Positions 35,542 through 44,456 of a DNA stretch of 64,000 nt are shown piece after piece; positions within the stretch are counted from its first letter, which is position 1; each line of letters begins with the position of its first letter. The stretch is taken from positions 310,001 to 374,000 of the forward strand of contig NZ_SPUI01000004.1 in the NCBI RefSeq assembly GCF_004522095.1, written 5' to 3'. This DNA is from Nocardioides sp. 503. Lineage in GTDB: Bacteria > Actinomycetota > Actinomycetes > Propionibacteriales > Nocardioidaceae. The notes beneath the pieces were generated by a model. It was not told where the DNA came from, did no database searches, and saw nothing but the letters and a program-made list of their open reading frames with translations. A program made the position numbers and the translations under genes.

Positions 35542-36240
35542 ATGGTTGCGAGCCCCACGTCGGACGGACCGCTGCTGCGCGTGAGCGTCGGCGGCCGCTG
35601 GCGGGACGGCAGCCGCGACCTCCGGCGCCGGATCCTCGCGGAGGCGGACGAGCACGAGCTGACGGTGCTGGCCGCGGAGTCCCTCGGCTACGGACCGGCG
35701 ACGGCGCTGACCGCCGCCCCGCTGGTCGCGGGCGCCGAGCTCGCAGGAGCGGAGCCCGACTACGCGCTCTCGCTCACGGTCGACCGCGACGTCGGGTCCG
35801 CGGCCGGCGTCGACGAGCCGGTGTCGCCGGCCGTCGGTGTCGCCTGGGCCGTGGCGGAGGCGCTCGGTGGCGAGCACCCCACGGCCGTCGAGGTCGAGGT
35901 GACGAGAGCACTCACCGGAGAGTCCGTGCGCAGACGCCTGTGGTCGACAGGCCTCTGGCTCTCCTACGTGACGGGTCCACTGGCCGCGGGGATCCCCGTG
36001 ATGGTCACCCTCTCCTCCGGCTCCCCGATCCCGGAGGCGGCCGTCGACCGGCTCGTCCGGACGGTGTCGCAGGAGTCGGCGGCCTTCCCGCTCGAGTCGC
36101 TCACGGTCTCCGACGACCGCCGGCGGGTGGAGCTGCGGCTGTCACTGCCGGTCTGGGACCGTCAGGTGTCCGGCTACCTCGCGGCGCAGGCGGTGGTCGC
36201 GCACGACGGTCCCTTGACAGCGAGGGTCGTGCGCGGGTGA
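35542..36240 (+). CDS. Protein of unknown function
   Basis: 232 residues. No family recognised. The protein is mostly soluble and rich in Ala, Val and Leu, with one moderately hydrophobic stretch near residues 135-155 (LWLSYVTGPLAAGIPVMVTL) that could be a buried helix or a weak membrane segment. No signal peptide, no cysteines, no catalytic motif seen. It ends 10 nt before a secreted-protein gene, so the two may be cotranscribed. Confidence 0.65.
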   Translation: MVASPTSDGPLLRVSVGGRWRDGSRDLRRRILAEADEHELTVLAAESLGYGPATALTAAPLVAGAELAGAEPDYALSLTVDRDVGSAAGVDEPVSPAVGVAWAVAEALGGEHPTAVEVEVTRALTGESVRRRLWSTGLWLSYVTGPLAAGIPVMVTLSSGSPIPEAAVDRLVRTVSQESAAFPLESLTVSDDRRRVELRLSLPVWDRQVSGYLAAQAVVAHDGPLTARVVRG

Positions 36241-36250
36241 TCATGCAGGC

Positions 36251-36721
36251 ATGTCTCGGATCCTCGTACGGCTCGCCCTCGCGGCCGCCTCCCTGCCCCT
36301 GCTGACCCTCGCGCCTCCCGCCGGCGCCGCTCCCACCGAGGAGCGACCCGCGACCTCCCAGCGCGCTCCTGCCATCCACGAGTCGGTCGCCCAGATCGTC
36401 CGGGAGAAGCCGGCCGAGACCTTGCGCACGAAGGGATGCTGGCGCCGCGTCTCCGGCCTGCCGGCATCGCAGACCGCACGGGTCAAGGTGTGGATCGAGC
36501 GCCTCACCGTCGCGGGTGACTGGGTGAAGGTCGGCGACTCCACGACCTCGACCATCCTCTCGGGCTGCGGCACGGGCAAGACGACGATCCACACCATCTC
36601 GTGCAACCGGTCGGTCAACGAGTACTCCTACCGCTCCCGGGTCGACGTCGACCTGGTGGGCCGGGCCGACAGCGCCGAGGTCGCGGTGTCGCGCGTCGAC
36701 AAGATCCAGTGCTTCGTCTGA
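36251..36721 (+). CDS. Small secreted protein with four cysteines
   Basis: 156 residues. Signal peptide (MSRILVRLALAAASLPLLTL ... AGA|APT), then a ~130-residue domain with four cysteines (KGCWRR, SGCGTG, SCNRSV, QCFV-end), an even number consistent with two disulfides. Basic and Ser/Thr-rich; no enzyme motif. Short gap to the upstream gene and convergent with the ABC-F gene 6 nt away. Confidence 0.72.
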   Translation: MSRILVRLALAAASLPLLTLAPPAGAAPTEERPATSQRAPAIHESVAQIVREKPAETLRTKGCWRRVSGLPASQTARVKVWIERLTVAGDWVKVGDSTTSTILSGCGTGKTTIHTISCNRSVNEYSYRSRVDVDLVGRADSAEVAVSRVDKIQCFV

Positions 36722-36727
36722 GACCGC

Positions 36728-38365
36728 TCAGCCGGAGGTGACCTGGCCGGCCGCGACGTGCCAGCGCTGGTCGAGGCTGACGTTGTCGAGCAGGCGCCGG
36801 TCGTGGGAGACCAGCAGCAGCGCGCCGTCGTAGGCCGCCAGCGCCTGCTCGAGCTGCTCGATGGCAGGCAGGTCGAGGTGGTTGGTGGGCTCGTCGAGCA
36901 CCAGCACGTTGACGGCGCGCGCCTGGAGCAGCGCCATGGCCGCGCGGGTGCGCTCGCCGGGCGAGAGGCGGCCCACGAGGGCGCCGACCTGGTCGGCCTT
37001 GAGGCCGAACTTCGCCAGCAGGGTGCGCACGTCGGCGGGGGAGAGGTCGGGGACGGCGGCCTCGAAGGCGTCGCCCAGCGTCGCGTCCTCCGGGAGGACT
37101 GCGCGGGCCTGGTCGATCTGGCCGACGGCCAGTGAGGCGCCCTGCGAGGCGCGGCCGGTGTCGGGTGCGAGCTCGCCGAGCAGCAGGCCCAGGAGCGTGG
37201 TCTTGCCGGCCCCGTTGGGTCCGACGATGCCGATCCGGTCGCCGGCGTTGACCTGGAGCGACACCGGCCCGAGCGTGAAGCCGCCGCGGCGCAGCGACGC
37301 CTCGTCCAGGGTGGCCACCACCGTGCTCGACCGTGGTGCGGCCGCGATGTCGAAGCGCAGCTCCCACTCCTTGCGCGGCTCCTCGACCTCCTCGAGGCGG
37401 GCGATCCGCGACTCCATCTGGCGCACCTTCTGCGCCTGCTTCTCCGACGACTCGCTCTGCGCCCGCCGGCGGATCTTGTCGTTGTCCGGGCTCTTCTTCA
37501 TCGCGTTGCGCACCCCCTGCGAGCTCCACTCCCGCTGGGTGCGTGCCCGCGACACGAGGTCGGTCCTGGTGCTCTCGAACTGCTCGTAGGCCTCGCGCGC
37601 GTGGCGGCGTACGACGGCGCGCTCCTCGAGGAAGGCGTCGTAGCCGCCGTCGTAGACCCGGACCTGCTGCTGGGCCAGGTCCAGCTCGACCACCCGCGTC
37701 ACGCACCGGGCGAGGAACTCGCGGTCGTGGGAGACCAGCACGATCCCGGCGCGCAGCCCCGTGACGAGCCGCTCCAGGCGCTCGAGGCCGTCGAGGTCCA
37801 GGTCGTTGGTGGGCTCGTCGAGCAGGACGACGTCGAACCGGCTCAGCAGCAGCGCCGCCAGGCCCACCCGCGCGGCCTGCCCGCCGGACAGCGAGGTCAT
37901 GAGCGCCTCCGTGCCGACCCCGAGTCGCAGGTCGCCGAGCACCGCCGGCACCCGGTCGTCGAGGTCCGGCGCGCCCGAGGCGAGCCAGTGGTCCAGCGCG
38001 GCGGCGTAGGCGTCGTCGGCGCCGGGGGCACCCGACCCGAGCGCCGCGGCGGTCGCCTCCATCGCCTCGGCCGCGGCCTGGGCGCCGGTACGCCGCGCGA
38101 GGTAGCCGCCGACGGTCTCGCCGTCGCGCCGCTCGTGCTCCTGCGGGAGCCAGCCGACGAACGCGTCGGACGGGGCCGTCGACACCGTGCCGGCGAGCGG
38201 CTCGTCGTGCCCGGCCAGCAGGCGGAGCAGCGTGGTCTTGCCGGCGCCGTTGGCCCCGACCACGCCCACCACGTCGCCCGGGGCGACGGTCAGGTCCAGG
38301 CCCTCGAAGAGGGTGCGGTGGGCATGTCCCCCGGACAGGCCCTTGGCGACCAGGGTGGCACTCAC
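36728..38365 (-). CDS. ABC-F family ATPase (ribosome-associated)
   Basis: 545 residues with two ABC cassettes and no membrane part. Walker A GANGAGKTT and GPNGAGKTT, signatures LSGGQ and LSPGE, Walker B VVLLDEPTNDLD and VLVLDEPTNHLD. The charged linker between the cassettes (about residues 240-320, rich in Arg, Glu and Gln) is the ABC-F interdomain arm that reaches the ribosomal P site. ABC-F proteins either assist translation or protect ribosomes from antibiotics; which applies cannot be told here. The second signature has Pro and Glu instead of Gly-Gln, a common variation. Start GTG 38363-38365. Confidence 0.93.
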   Translation of the reverse strand: MSATLVAKGLSGGHAHRTLFEGLDLTVAPGDVVGVVGANGAGKTTLLRLLAGHDEPLAGTVSTAPSDAFVGWLPQEHERRDGETVGGYLARRTGAQAAAEAMEATAAALGSGAPGADDAYAAALDHWLASGAPDLDDRVPAVLGDLRLGVGTEALMTSLSGGQAARVGLAALLLSRFDVVLLDEPTNDLDLDGLERLERLVTGLRAGIVLVSHDREFLARCVTRVVELDLAQQQVRVYDGGYDAFLEERAVVRRHAREAYEQFESTRTDLVSRARTQREWSSQGVRNAMKKSPDNDKIRRRAQSESSEKQAQKVRQMESRIARLEEVEEPRKEWELRFDIAAAPRSSTVVATLDEASLRRGGFTLGPVSLQVNAGDRIGIVGPNGAGKTTLLGLLLGELAPDTGRASQGASLAVGQIDQARAVLPEDATLGDAFEAAVPDLSPADVRTLLAKFGLKADQVGALVGRLSPGERTRAAMALLQARAVNVLVLDEPTNHLDLPAIEQLEQALAAYDGALLLVSHDRRLLDNVSLDQRWHVAAGQVTSG

Positions 38366-38423
38366 GCCTCGATCGTAGGAGCAGGCGCCGCGACGACGAC
38401 GAGCGAGTACCGGCCCCGCCGGA

Positions 38424-39629
38424 TCAGGAGCGGCAGAGCGCTGCCTCGGTGGCCTCGCCGACGGCCTTCACCATCTCGAGCCGGGTCGGGAGCGCGTTGA
38501 CGGTGACCACGGCCCAGCGGCCGTCGCTCGTCACCAGGTTGCGCGTCTCGAAGCCCTGGATGTCGCCGCCGTGGCCCCACGCGACCACGCCGCAGCTGGT
38601 CGTGACGCGGGCGAGGCCGAGCCCGTAGCGCCAGCCCGGTTCGGGCTCGAAGCCCGGCGCCCGCACGGTCCTCTGCATCTCGCGCAGCTGGGCGGCCGGC
38701 AGCAGCCGGCCGTCGAGCAGGGCCTTCATGAAGCGACCCAGGTCCCGGGGCGTCGCGACGAGCTGTCCGGCGGCCCAGCCGAGGGAGGGGTCCATGCGGG
38801 TGACGTCGTGCCAGCGACCGCCGGGCGCGTCGGCGAGGTAGCCGCGAGGGTGGCTGCCGCGGAGACGCTGCTCGCCGACCCCGGGCCAGTACGTGTCGCG
38901 CAGGCCGATGCGCTTGATGATCCGCTGGGTGACGAGCTCGCCGACCGGCCGGCCGGTCACCCGCTCGGCGAGCAGGCCGAGGACGACGTAGTTGGTGTTG
39001 CTGTACTCCCACCTCGCCCCCGGGCGGAAGTGTCGCCGCTCGGCGAGCGCGGCGTCGAGCAGCTGGCGCGGCTCGAAGTAGGTGTGGGCCACCGAGCGCT
39101 TGGTGCCGCCGGCGTCGATGACGAGGGTGTCGTAGTCCGGCAGGCCGCTGGTCTGCTGCAGGAGCTGGCGCACGGTGATCCGGCGGCCGTCGTTGCCGTG
39201 GCCGCGGACGACGCCCGGCAGGTAGCGCTCGACCTTGGCGTCCAGGTCGACGCGACCCTCGCCCACGAGCTGCAGGACGACGGTGGCGGTGAACATCTTG
39301 GTGTTGCTCGCGATCCGGACCCGGGAGTCCCGCGGGATCGGGGCACCGGTGGCGAGGTCGCCGACGCCCGCGCGATAGGTGCGCACGGCGCCGTCGCTGC
39401 CGCGGACGGTGGCGGTGGCGCCCGGGAAGCCGGAGCGCGAGACCAGGCGGTCGAGGTGGCGCTGGATGACCCGCGGGGCGGGCGCCCTGTCGGTGCTGGT
39501 GGTGGCGCTGGCCCGGGTCGGCTCGGCAGAGGGCGCGGCGCCGACGGCGCTCGCCTGCGGCGCGAGGACCGCCAGGGACAGGCCGGCGAGCAGGGCCGCG
39601 AGGCCGGCGCGAGGGACGAGGGACTTCAT
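38424..39629 (-). CDS. Secreted serine hydrolase of the beta-lactamase/DD-peptidase (class C) family
   Basis: 401 residues, signal peptide ending QASA|VGA. The three active-site motifs are present: S-x-x-K as S108-N-T-K111, Y-x-N as Y209-S-N211, and the third box HGGD (in WGHGGDIQG). The family includes D-alanyl-D-alanine carboxypeptidases and esterases; the substrate cannot be decided. ATG at 39627-39629 fits the signal peptide and has GGAG upstream; the longer open frame upstream is not used. Divergent from the NfeD/flotillin pair (174-nt gap). Confidence 0.9.
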   Translation of the reverse strand: MKSLVPRAGLAALLAGLSLAVLAPQASAVGAAPSAEPTRASATTSTDRAPAPRVIQRHLDRLVSRSGFPGATATVRGSDGAVRTYRAGVGDLATGAPIPRDSRVRIASNTKMFTATVVLQLVGEGRVDLDAKVERYLPGVVRGHGNDGRRITVRQLLQQTSGLPDYDTLVIDAGGTKRSVAHTYFEPRQLLDAALAERRHFRPGARWEYSNTNYVVLGLLAERVTGRPVGELVTQRIIKRIGLRDTYWPGVGEQRLRGSHPRGYLADAPGGRWHDVTRMDPSLGWAAGQLVATPRDLGRFMKALLDGRLLPAAQLREMQRTVRAPGFEPEPGWRYGLGLARVTTSCGVVAWGHGGDIQGFETRNLVTSDGRWAVVTVNALPTRLEMVKAVGEATEAALCRS

Positions 39630-39803
39630 CGAGATCACTCCAAGGGGTAGGGGAGGTGGTGTCCTCCACGCTGCCGGGACGGCGTGCCGCTTCCCATCCG
39701 GCGGGCTGCCCTCTTGGGGGTGGAGCTGGCTGCACCCCGTGCCGCACCCGGGGTTTCGCAGGCACCCGCTCTGGGGGATGCTGTGGTGCCCGCGTCCAGG
39801 CGG

Positions 39804-40328
39804 GTGGAGTCGTCCACGGGAGCTGCGTTGACCTTGCTGGTGATCGGGCTGTTCGGGCTCGCGGTGCTCGGGATCTCCCTGGTCGCCGGCGACCTCTTCG
39901 ACGGCGCACTGGACGCGCTGGCCGGTGACGTCTTCTCCAGTGCCGTGCTCGGGGCCTTCGTGGCGGCCACCGGCTTCGGAGGAGCGGCGGCACAGGCCGC
40001 CGGCGCCCCGCTGGTCGTGGCGCTCCCGGTCGGGCTCGTGGCCGGCGTCGCCTTCGGCTGGTTCGCCGTCTGGCTCACGCGGCTCATCCGCGACGGCGGC
40101 AGCGACGCGACCCTCACGACCGACGACACGATCGGGCGCGACGGCAGGGTCGTGACCGGCATCCCCGCCGACGGCTTCGGCGTGGTCACCATCCTGGTCG
40201 GCGGGCACACGATGCGGCTCAACGCCCGCGCCGACCAACCGCTCGACCCCGGCACCGCGGTCCACGTGACCAGCGTGCTCTCACCCACCGCCGTCACCGT
40301 GGCGCCGGTCTGGCAGCCACTCGGCTGA
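39804..40328 (+). CDS. nfeD: NfeD-like membrane protein, flotillin partner
   Basis: About 174 residues from GTG 39804; TTG 39828 has a better-spaced GGGAG, and the true start is uncertain. Two or three hydrophobic helices (LTLLVIGLFGLAVLGISLVA; then a Gly/Ala-rich hydrophobic stretch ending in FAVWLTRL) are followed by a C-terminal OB-fold typical of NfeD (GRDGRVVTGIPADGFGVVTI ... VHVTSVLSPTAVTV). NfeD proteins occur next to flotillin genes and anchor or organise them, as YuaF does for FloT in Bacillus. The gene ends 16 nt before the flotillin gene. Confidence 0.8.
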   Translation: MESSTGAALTLLVIGLFGLAVLGISLVAGDLFDGALDALAGDVFSSAVLGAFVAATGFGGAAAQAAGAPLVVALPVGLVAGVAFGWFAVWLTRLIRDGGSDATLTTDDTIGRDGRVVTGIPADGFGVVTILVGGHTMRLNARADQPLDPGTAVHVTSVLSPTAVTVAPVWQPLG

Positions 40329-40344
40329 CCGCGAAAGGATCCCC

Positions 40345-41865
40345 ATGGACTTCTGGCTCCCGATCGGTGGACTCGTCCTCCTCGTCGTCCTGCTCGTCCT
40401 GCTGGTGACGAGCCGCTACAAGGTGGCCGGACCCAACCAGGCGTTCATCGTCACCGGCCGCAAGGGCAAGGCCGTGCTCAACCCCGAGACCGGGGCGCTG
40501 ACCACCGACCTGTCCGGGCAGAAGGTGATCCTGGGGGGCGGCACGTTCGTCATCCCCTTCGTCCAGAAGCTGGCGACGCTCGACCTGTCCTCGCGCCGGA
40601 TCTCGGTGCAGATCCGCGGTGCCGTGTCCGGCCAGGGCATCAAGCTGAACGTCGAGGGCGTCGCGATCGTCAAGGTCGGCGGCAACGCTGACCAGATCCG
40701 CCTGGCGGCGCAGCGCTTCCTGAGCCAGCAGCAGGACGTCGAGGCGTTCACCCAGGAGGTCCTGGCCGGAGCGCTCCGCTCGATCGTCGGTGGGCTCACC
40801 GTCGAGCAGATCATCCGCGACCGGGCGGCGTTCGCGCAGCGCGTGGCCGACGAGTCCGAGAACTCCCTCACCGGGCAGGGCCTGATCCTCGACACCTTCC
40901 AGATCCAGGACGTCACCGACGACGGCAGCTACCTCGCCGACCTCGGTCGCCCCGAGGCGGCCCGGGTGAGCCAGGCCGCGCGGATCGCGGAGGCCAACGC
41001 CCGTCAGGCCGCCGAGCAGGCGACCATCGCGGCCGAGCAGGAGATCGCGGTCTCCCAGCGGGCGCTGGCGCTGAAGCAGTCCGAGATCCAGGCCGAGACC
41101 GACGCCGCCGCGGCCACCGCCTCGGCGGCCGGCCCGCTGGCCCAGGCCGACCGGGACCAGGCGATCCTGCTGGAGCAGGAGAAGGTCGCCGTGCGCCAGG
41201 CAGCGCTGACCGAGCGCCAGCTGGAGACGCAGGTGCGCAAGCCGGCCGACGCCGCGCGCTACAAGGTCGAGCAGGAGGCCGAGGCCAACCGCTCCGCCGA
41301 GATCGCCCGCGCCGAGGCCGGCCGGGCCGCCACGATCGCGGCCGCCGAGGCCAGCGCCGAGCAGACCCGCCTCAGCGGTGAGGCGGAGAAGTCCCGCCGG
41401 TCCGCGCTGGCGGAGGCCGAGGCGATCGAGGGCGCCAAGCGCGGCGAGGCCGAGAAGGCCCGCCGAACGGCGGAGGCGGACGCGACCCGCGCCGAGGGTG
41501 AGGCCACCGCGGCCGCGACGCTGGCCGTCGGGCAGGCGGAGGCCGAGGCGATGGACAAGCGGGCCGAGGCGTTCGCGCACTACAACGACGCGGCGGTCCT
41601 GCAGATGCTGATCGAGGTCCTCCCGCAGATCGCCCGCGAGGTCGCGGCGCCGATCGCGGCCATCGACCAGCTCACCGTCATCTCCTCCGACGGGGCCGGC
41701 GCGCTGCCGCGCCAGGTCAACGACAACGTCGTGCAGACGCTGAACATGCTCAAGACCTCCACCGGCCTGGACCTGGAGGCCCTGATCAAGAAGTCGATCA
41801 GCAAGGCCGCGGAGGGCAGCGGCCTCGACACCACGGCCGCCACGGCGGACGGCGAGGCACGCTGA
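40345..41865 (+). CDS. floT: Flotillin (FloT/YuaG-like SPFH protein)
   Basis: 506 residues. One N-terminal membrane helix (residues ~4-22), an SPFH domain (~28-210; YKVAGPNQAFIVTGRKGKAV ...), then a long Ala/Glu-rich coiled-coil region (~215-425) with repeated AEAE motifs, and a C-terminal region (PQIAREVAAPIAAIDQLTVI) typical of flotillins. Flotillins scaffold membrane microdomains and modulate fluidity, cell wall synthesis and secretion. ATG 40345 follows GAAAGGA. Operon with the NfeD gene upstream. This is the second SPFH system of the window, distinct from the YdjI-like one. Confidence 0.95.
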   Translation: MDFWLPIGGLVLLVVLLVLLVTSRYKVAGPNQAFIVTGRKGKAVLNPETGALTTDLSGQKVILGGGTFVIPFVQKLATLDLSSRRISVQIRGAVSGQGIKLNVEGVAIVKVGGNADQIRLAAQRFLSQQQDVEAFTQEVLAGALRSIVGGLTVEQIIRDRAAFAQRVADESENSLTGQGLILDTFQIQDVTDDGSYLADLGRPEAARVSQAARIAEANARQAAEQATIAAEQEIAVSQRALALKQSEIQAETDAAAATASAAGPLAQADRDQAILLEQEKVAVRQAALTERQLETQVRKPADAARYKVEQEAEANRSAEIARAEAGRAATIAAAEASAEQTRLSGEAEKSRRSALAEAEAIEGAKRGEAEKARRTAEADATRAEGEATAAATLAVGQAEAEAMDKRAEAFAHYNDAAVLQMLIEVLPQIAREVAAPIAAIDQLTVISSDGAGALPRQVNDNVVQTLNMLKTSTGLDLEALIKKSISKAAEGSGLDTTAATADGEAR

Positions 41866-41871
41866 CCCGGC

Positions 41872-42438
41872 TCACCGCCGGGGACAGCGGGTGCGGTGCA
41901 CCCGCCACACCCCGGCGGCGACGAACGCCAGCCCGCCGAGCACCGTCGCGGCGGCGACGCCCGTGAGGGCGACGTCGGCCTCGCCGGAGCCGGACAGGTG
42001 CTGCACGCGCCACAGCCAGGCGTAGGAAGCGGCCAGCACCGGCACCCAGAACCACGCGTCCACGAGCGCGACGGCCACGGCGCTGCCGGCGAGGAAGAGC
42101 ACCAGCACCAGCGAGCGCGCCAGCGTCCACCCGGTCAGGGCGAGCGAGGCCAGGACGAGGGCGCCGGCCGCTTGGGTGGCGACGTAGCGCAGCAGCAGCA
42201 CCGACCACAGGGGTCGTACGGCGCGCAGCGTGAGGTCGGGCGTCTGGTCGACCAGGGGTGCGGCCAGCACCAGTGCCGCCGCGGGCGGTGCCAGGTCGAG
42301 CGCGGGGATCTCGGCGGCGAACGACGGCAGCCCGACGTAGGTGGCCGCGACCAGCTGCACGACGCCGGCGAGGGCGAGCGCCAGCATCAGGGTGCGCGGC
42401 ACGCCCCAGGCCCGCAGTACCGCGAGCCGGCTAGACAC
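41872..42438 (-). CDS. Polytopic membrane protein, last gene of the HTH-ABC operon
   Basis: 188 residues with about five hydrophobic helices and a short basic tail. No recognised family. The GTG start at 42438 overlaps the upstream permease's stop codon by 8 nt, so the gene is translationally coupled to it. Likely a second membrane subunit or an accessory of the transporter. It is convergent with the flotillin gene, 6 nt away. Confidence 0.7.
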   Translation of the reverse strand: MSSRLAVLRAWGVPRTLMLALALAGVVQLVAATYVGLPSFAAEIPALDLAPPAAALVLAAPLVDQTPDLTLRAVRPLWSVLLLRYVATQAAGALVLASLALTGWTLARSLVLVLFLAGSAVAVALVDAWFWVPVLAASYAWLWRVQHLSGSGEADVALTGVAAATVLGGLAFVAAGVWRVHRTRCPRR

Positions 42439-43702
42439 CCGCGGGCAGCCGGAGCTCGCCGAGCCGGCAGGTGCGCAGCCGGTCGTAGGTGGCGACCACC
42501 CAGGGCCGTTGCTCGTCGGTGCCGGAGGCCAGCCAGGCGCGGTCCTGGTCGTCGGCGCCCGGCTCGAGGAGCCCGGCGCGGACCAGGAGCCACCGCGCCA
42601 GCAGCCGCCGGGCGTCGAAGGACGCCTCGGGTGGCGGGGCGTCGCCGCGGTAGGCCGGGCACTCGGCGGGGGTCGCCAGGGACCGCGCCGCGGTCTCGTC
42701 GGAGACCTCGCCCGCCAGCTCCTCCTCCACGTAGAGCTGGAGACCGCCGTCCCCCGGGGCCGGGTCGGTGCCCGGCCGGGGCTGGACGAAGCGCACGGGC
42801 AGCGCGATGTCGAGGTCGGTCAGCGCGACCGCCTGCCGCTGCATGCGGCGGACCAGGTCGTCGAGCGGACGGGTCGTCTCGCGGGCCAGGCAGACGCGGG
42901 GAGCGTGGCCGCGGCACACCAGCGCGGGCTCGGCGAGGGGGCGGGTGCTCTCGTGGGTCCCGTGACCGAAGGCGACGTAGCAGGCGCCGCCGCCGAGGAC
43001 GAGCCCGAGCACCACGGCCCGCGTGGTCCAGGACCGCCACACCGCCGCGCGGTTGGACAGGGTGAGCAGCGCGGCCGCGACCCCCAGGGCCGCGCCGGCC
43101 TGCAGGGCGTGGGTGGTGACGTCGAAGGTCTCCCCGGCGTAGGAGCCGGTCAGGCCTCCGGCGCGGAAGACCTCGGGGACCACGCCGACGGCCCCCAGGA
43201 CGCCCAGGCCGAACGTCGCCGCGGCTGCCACGGGGGCCAGCCACCGGCGTCGCCCCGCGCCGCCGAGCAGCGCGCCGACCGCGACCTGGGCGGCGAGCAC
43301 GCAGAGCGCGGGCAGCAGCACCCAGAGCGTCCGTGGGTAGGGCACCGAGCCGGCCGCCTGCGCCGCGACGGTGGTGCCGAGGGTGGTCGTCAGCATGGCG
43401 GCGGCGCCCAGCCCCCAGGTCGCGAGCGCCGGGCGCAGCCAGGGCCACCACGGGCGCCGCGCGGTCTGGACGAGCGGCTCCACCCCGGAGGTCGCCAGGC
43501 GTACGTAGGCCGTGCACGCCACACCGGCGGCCACCGGGCCGATGAGCGTCAGGCTGAACGTGCCCCGGTCGAGGGCGAGCTTCCAGGAGCCGAGCCAGTC
43601 CGTGCCGTCGCTGAGCACCGGCACCAGCCCCACCGCCACGAGCCCCAGCAGGGTGAGGACGACGGTGCGCCGGTCGCCCAGCCAGGTGAGGCCGCGGGTC
43701 AT
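42431..43702 (-). CDS. ABC transporter permease-like membrane protein
   Basis: 423 residues. Six or so transmembrane helices in the first ~265 residues, then a ~150-residue soluble, Cys-containing C-terminal part (LVCRGHAPRVCLARETTRPL ... CRLGELRLP) that probably faces outside. ATG at 43700-43702 overlaps the ATPase stop by ATGA; the frame is open upstream but the N-terminal helix begins directly after this ATG. The immediate ATPase neighbour supports a role as the permease of a transporter. The exported-domain tail is unusual for such permeases. Confidence 0.75.
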   Translation of the reverse strand: MTRGLTWLGDRRTVVLTLLGLVAVGLVPVLSDGTDWLGSWKLALDRGTFSLTLIGPVAAGVACTAYVRLATSGVEPLVQTARRPWWPWLRPALATWGLGAAAMLTTTLGTTVAAQAAGSVPYPRTLWVLLPALCVLAAQVAVGALLGGAGRRRWLAPVAAAATFGLGVLGAVGVVPEVFRAGGLTGSYAGETFDVTTHALQAGAALGVAAALLTLSNRAAVWRSWTTRAVVLGLVLGGGACYVAFGHGTHESTRPLAEPALVCRGHAPRVCLARETTRPLDDLVRRMQRQAVALTDLDIALPVRFVQPRPGTDPAPGDGGLQLYVEEELAGEVSDETAARSLATPAECPAYRGDAPPPEASFDARRLLARWLLVRAGLLEPGADDQDRAWLASGTDEQRPWVVATYDRLRTCRLGELRLPAGV

Positions 43703-44448
43703 GACCGCCCCCGGGCGAGGGTGGCGAGGAACGCCAGCTCGGCCGACCGCTCCGGTCCGCCGTGCTCGACGACGAACGGGGCCGTCTCGCCGTGGTGGAG
43801 CACCCGCCCGTCGTCGAGGACGAGGATGCGGCTGGTCATCCGCTCGACGTCCTCCATCACGTGGCTGCTCAGCACCGTGACCGTCGCGCCCGGGAGGTCG
43901 AGCAGCAGCGTGCGCAGCCCCGCGCGCTGCTCGGGGTCCAGGCCGGTGGTGGGCTCGTCGAGGAGCAGCACCGCCGGCTCGGTGACGAGCGCCGTGGCGA
44001 GGACCAGGCGCCGGCGCATCCCTCCCGACAGCCGCCCGACCCGCTCGTCGCGTCGGGGCTGGAGCCCCACCGCCGCGAGCAGCTCCGGCTCCCGGAGCGC
44101 GGCCACCCGCCGCGGGACGCCCCGCAGCCAACCGACGTAGGACAGCGCGTCGGCGACCCGGAGCTCGGCGGGGAGGTCGAGCGACTGCGGCATCAGGCCG
44201 ATCCTCCCGACGAGCTCGCGGCGGTGAGGGCCGTAGAGGTCGGCGCCGTCGAGGGTGACGGCGCCGGCCTGGGGGCGCCGGGCCCCGGCCAGGGTGAGCA
44301 GGAGCGTGGTCTTGCCGGCGCCGTTGATGCCGACCAGCCCCGTCGAGCCGGGCCCGAGCGCGAGGTCGTCGATGGCGACCGCGTCGGCGGTCGCGGGTGG
44401 GTAGCGACAGCGCAGGCCCACGGCCCGCAGCGAGAGCGCCTCGGGCAC
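43699..44448 (-). CDS. ABC transporter ATP-binding protein
   Basis: 249 residues. Walker A GINGAGKTT, Q-loop in IGLMPQS, signature LSGGM, Walker B VLLLDEPT, and H-loop LSSHVMED. Resembles export-type ATPases of the CcmA/multidrug and bacteriocin-immunity class. GTG 44446-44448 is the start, since the cassette fold (LSLRAVGLRCRYP) begins just after it. The gene lies between the small exported protein gene (8-nt gap) and the permease gene (ATGA overlap). Confidence 0.9.
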   Translation of the reverse strand: MPEALSLRAVGLRCRYPPATADAVAIDDLALGPGSTGLVGINGAGKTTLLLTLAGARRPQAGAVTLDGADLYGPHRRELVGRIGLMPQSLDLPAELRVADALSYVGWLRGVPRRVAALREPELLAAVGLQPRRDERVGRLSGGMRRRLVLATALVTEPAVLLLDEPTTGLDPEQRAGLRTLLLDLPGATVTVLSSHVMEDVERMTSRILVLDDGRVLHHGETAPFVVEHGGPERSAELAFLATLARGRS

Positions 44449-44456
44449 GGCGCGCC

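Noticed and set aside
36728..38365. ABC-F protein as a definite antibiotic-resistance gene
   Set aside because: The family also contains housekeeping translation factors, and no resistance-type signature or context is visible.
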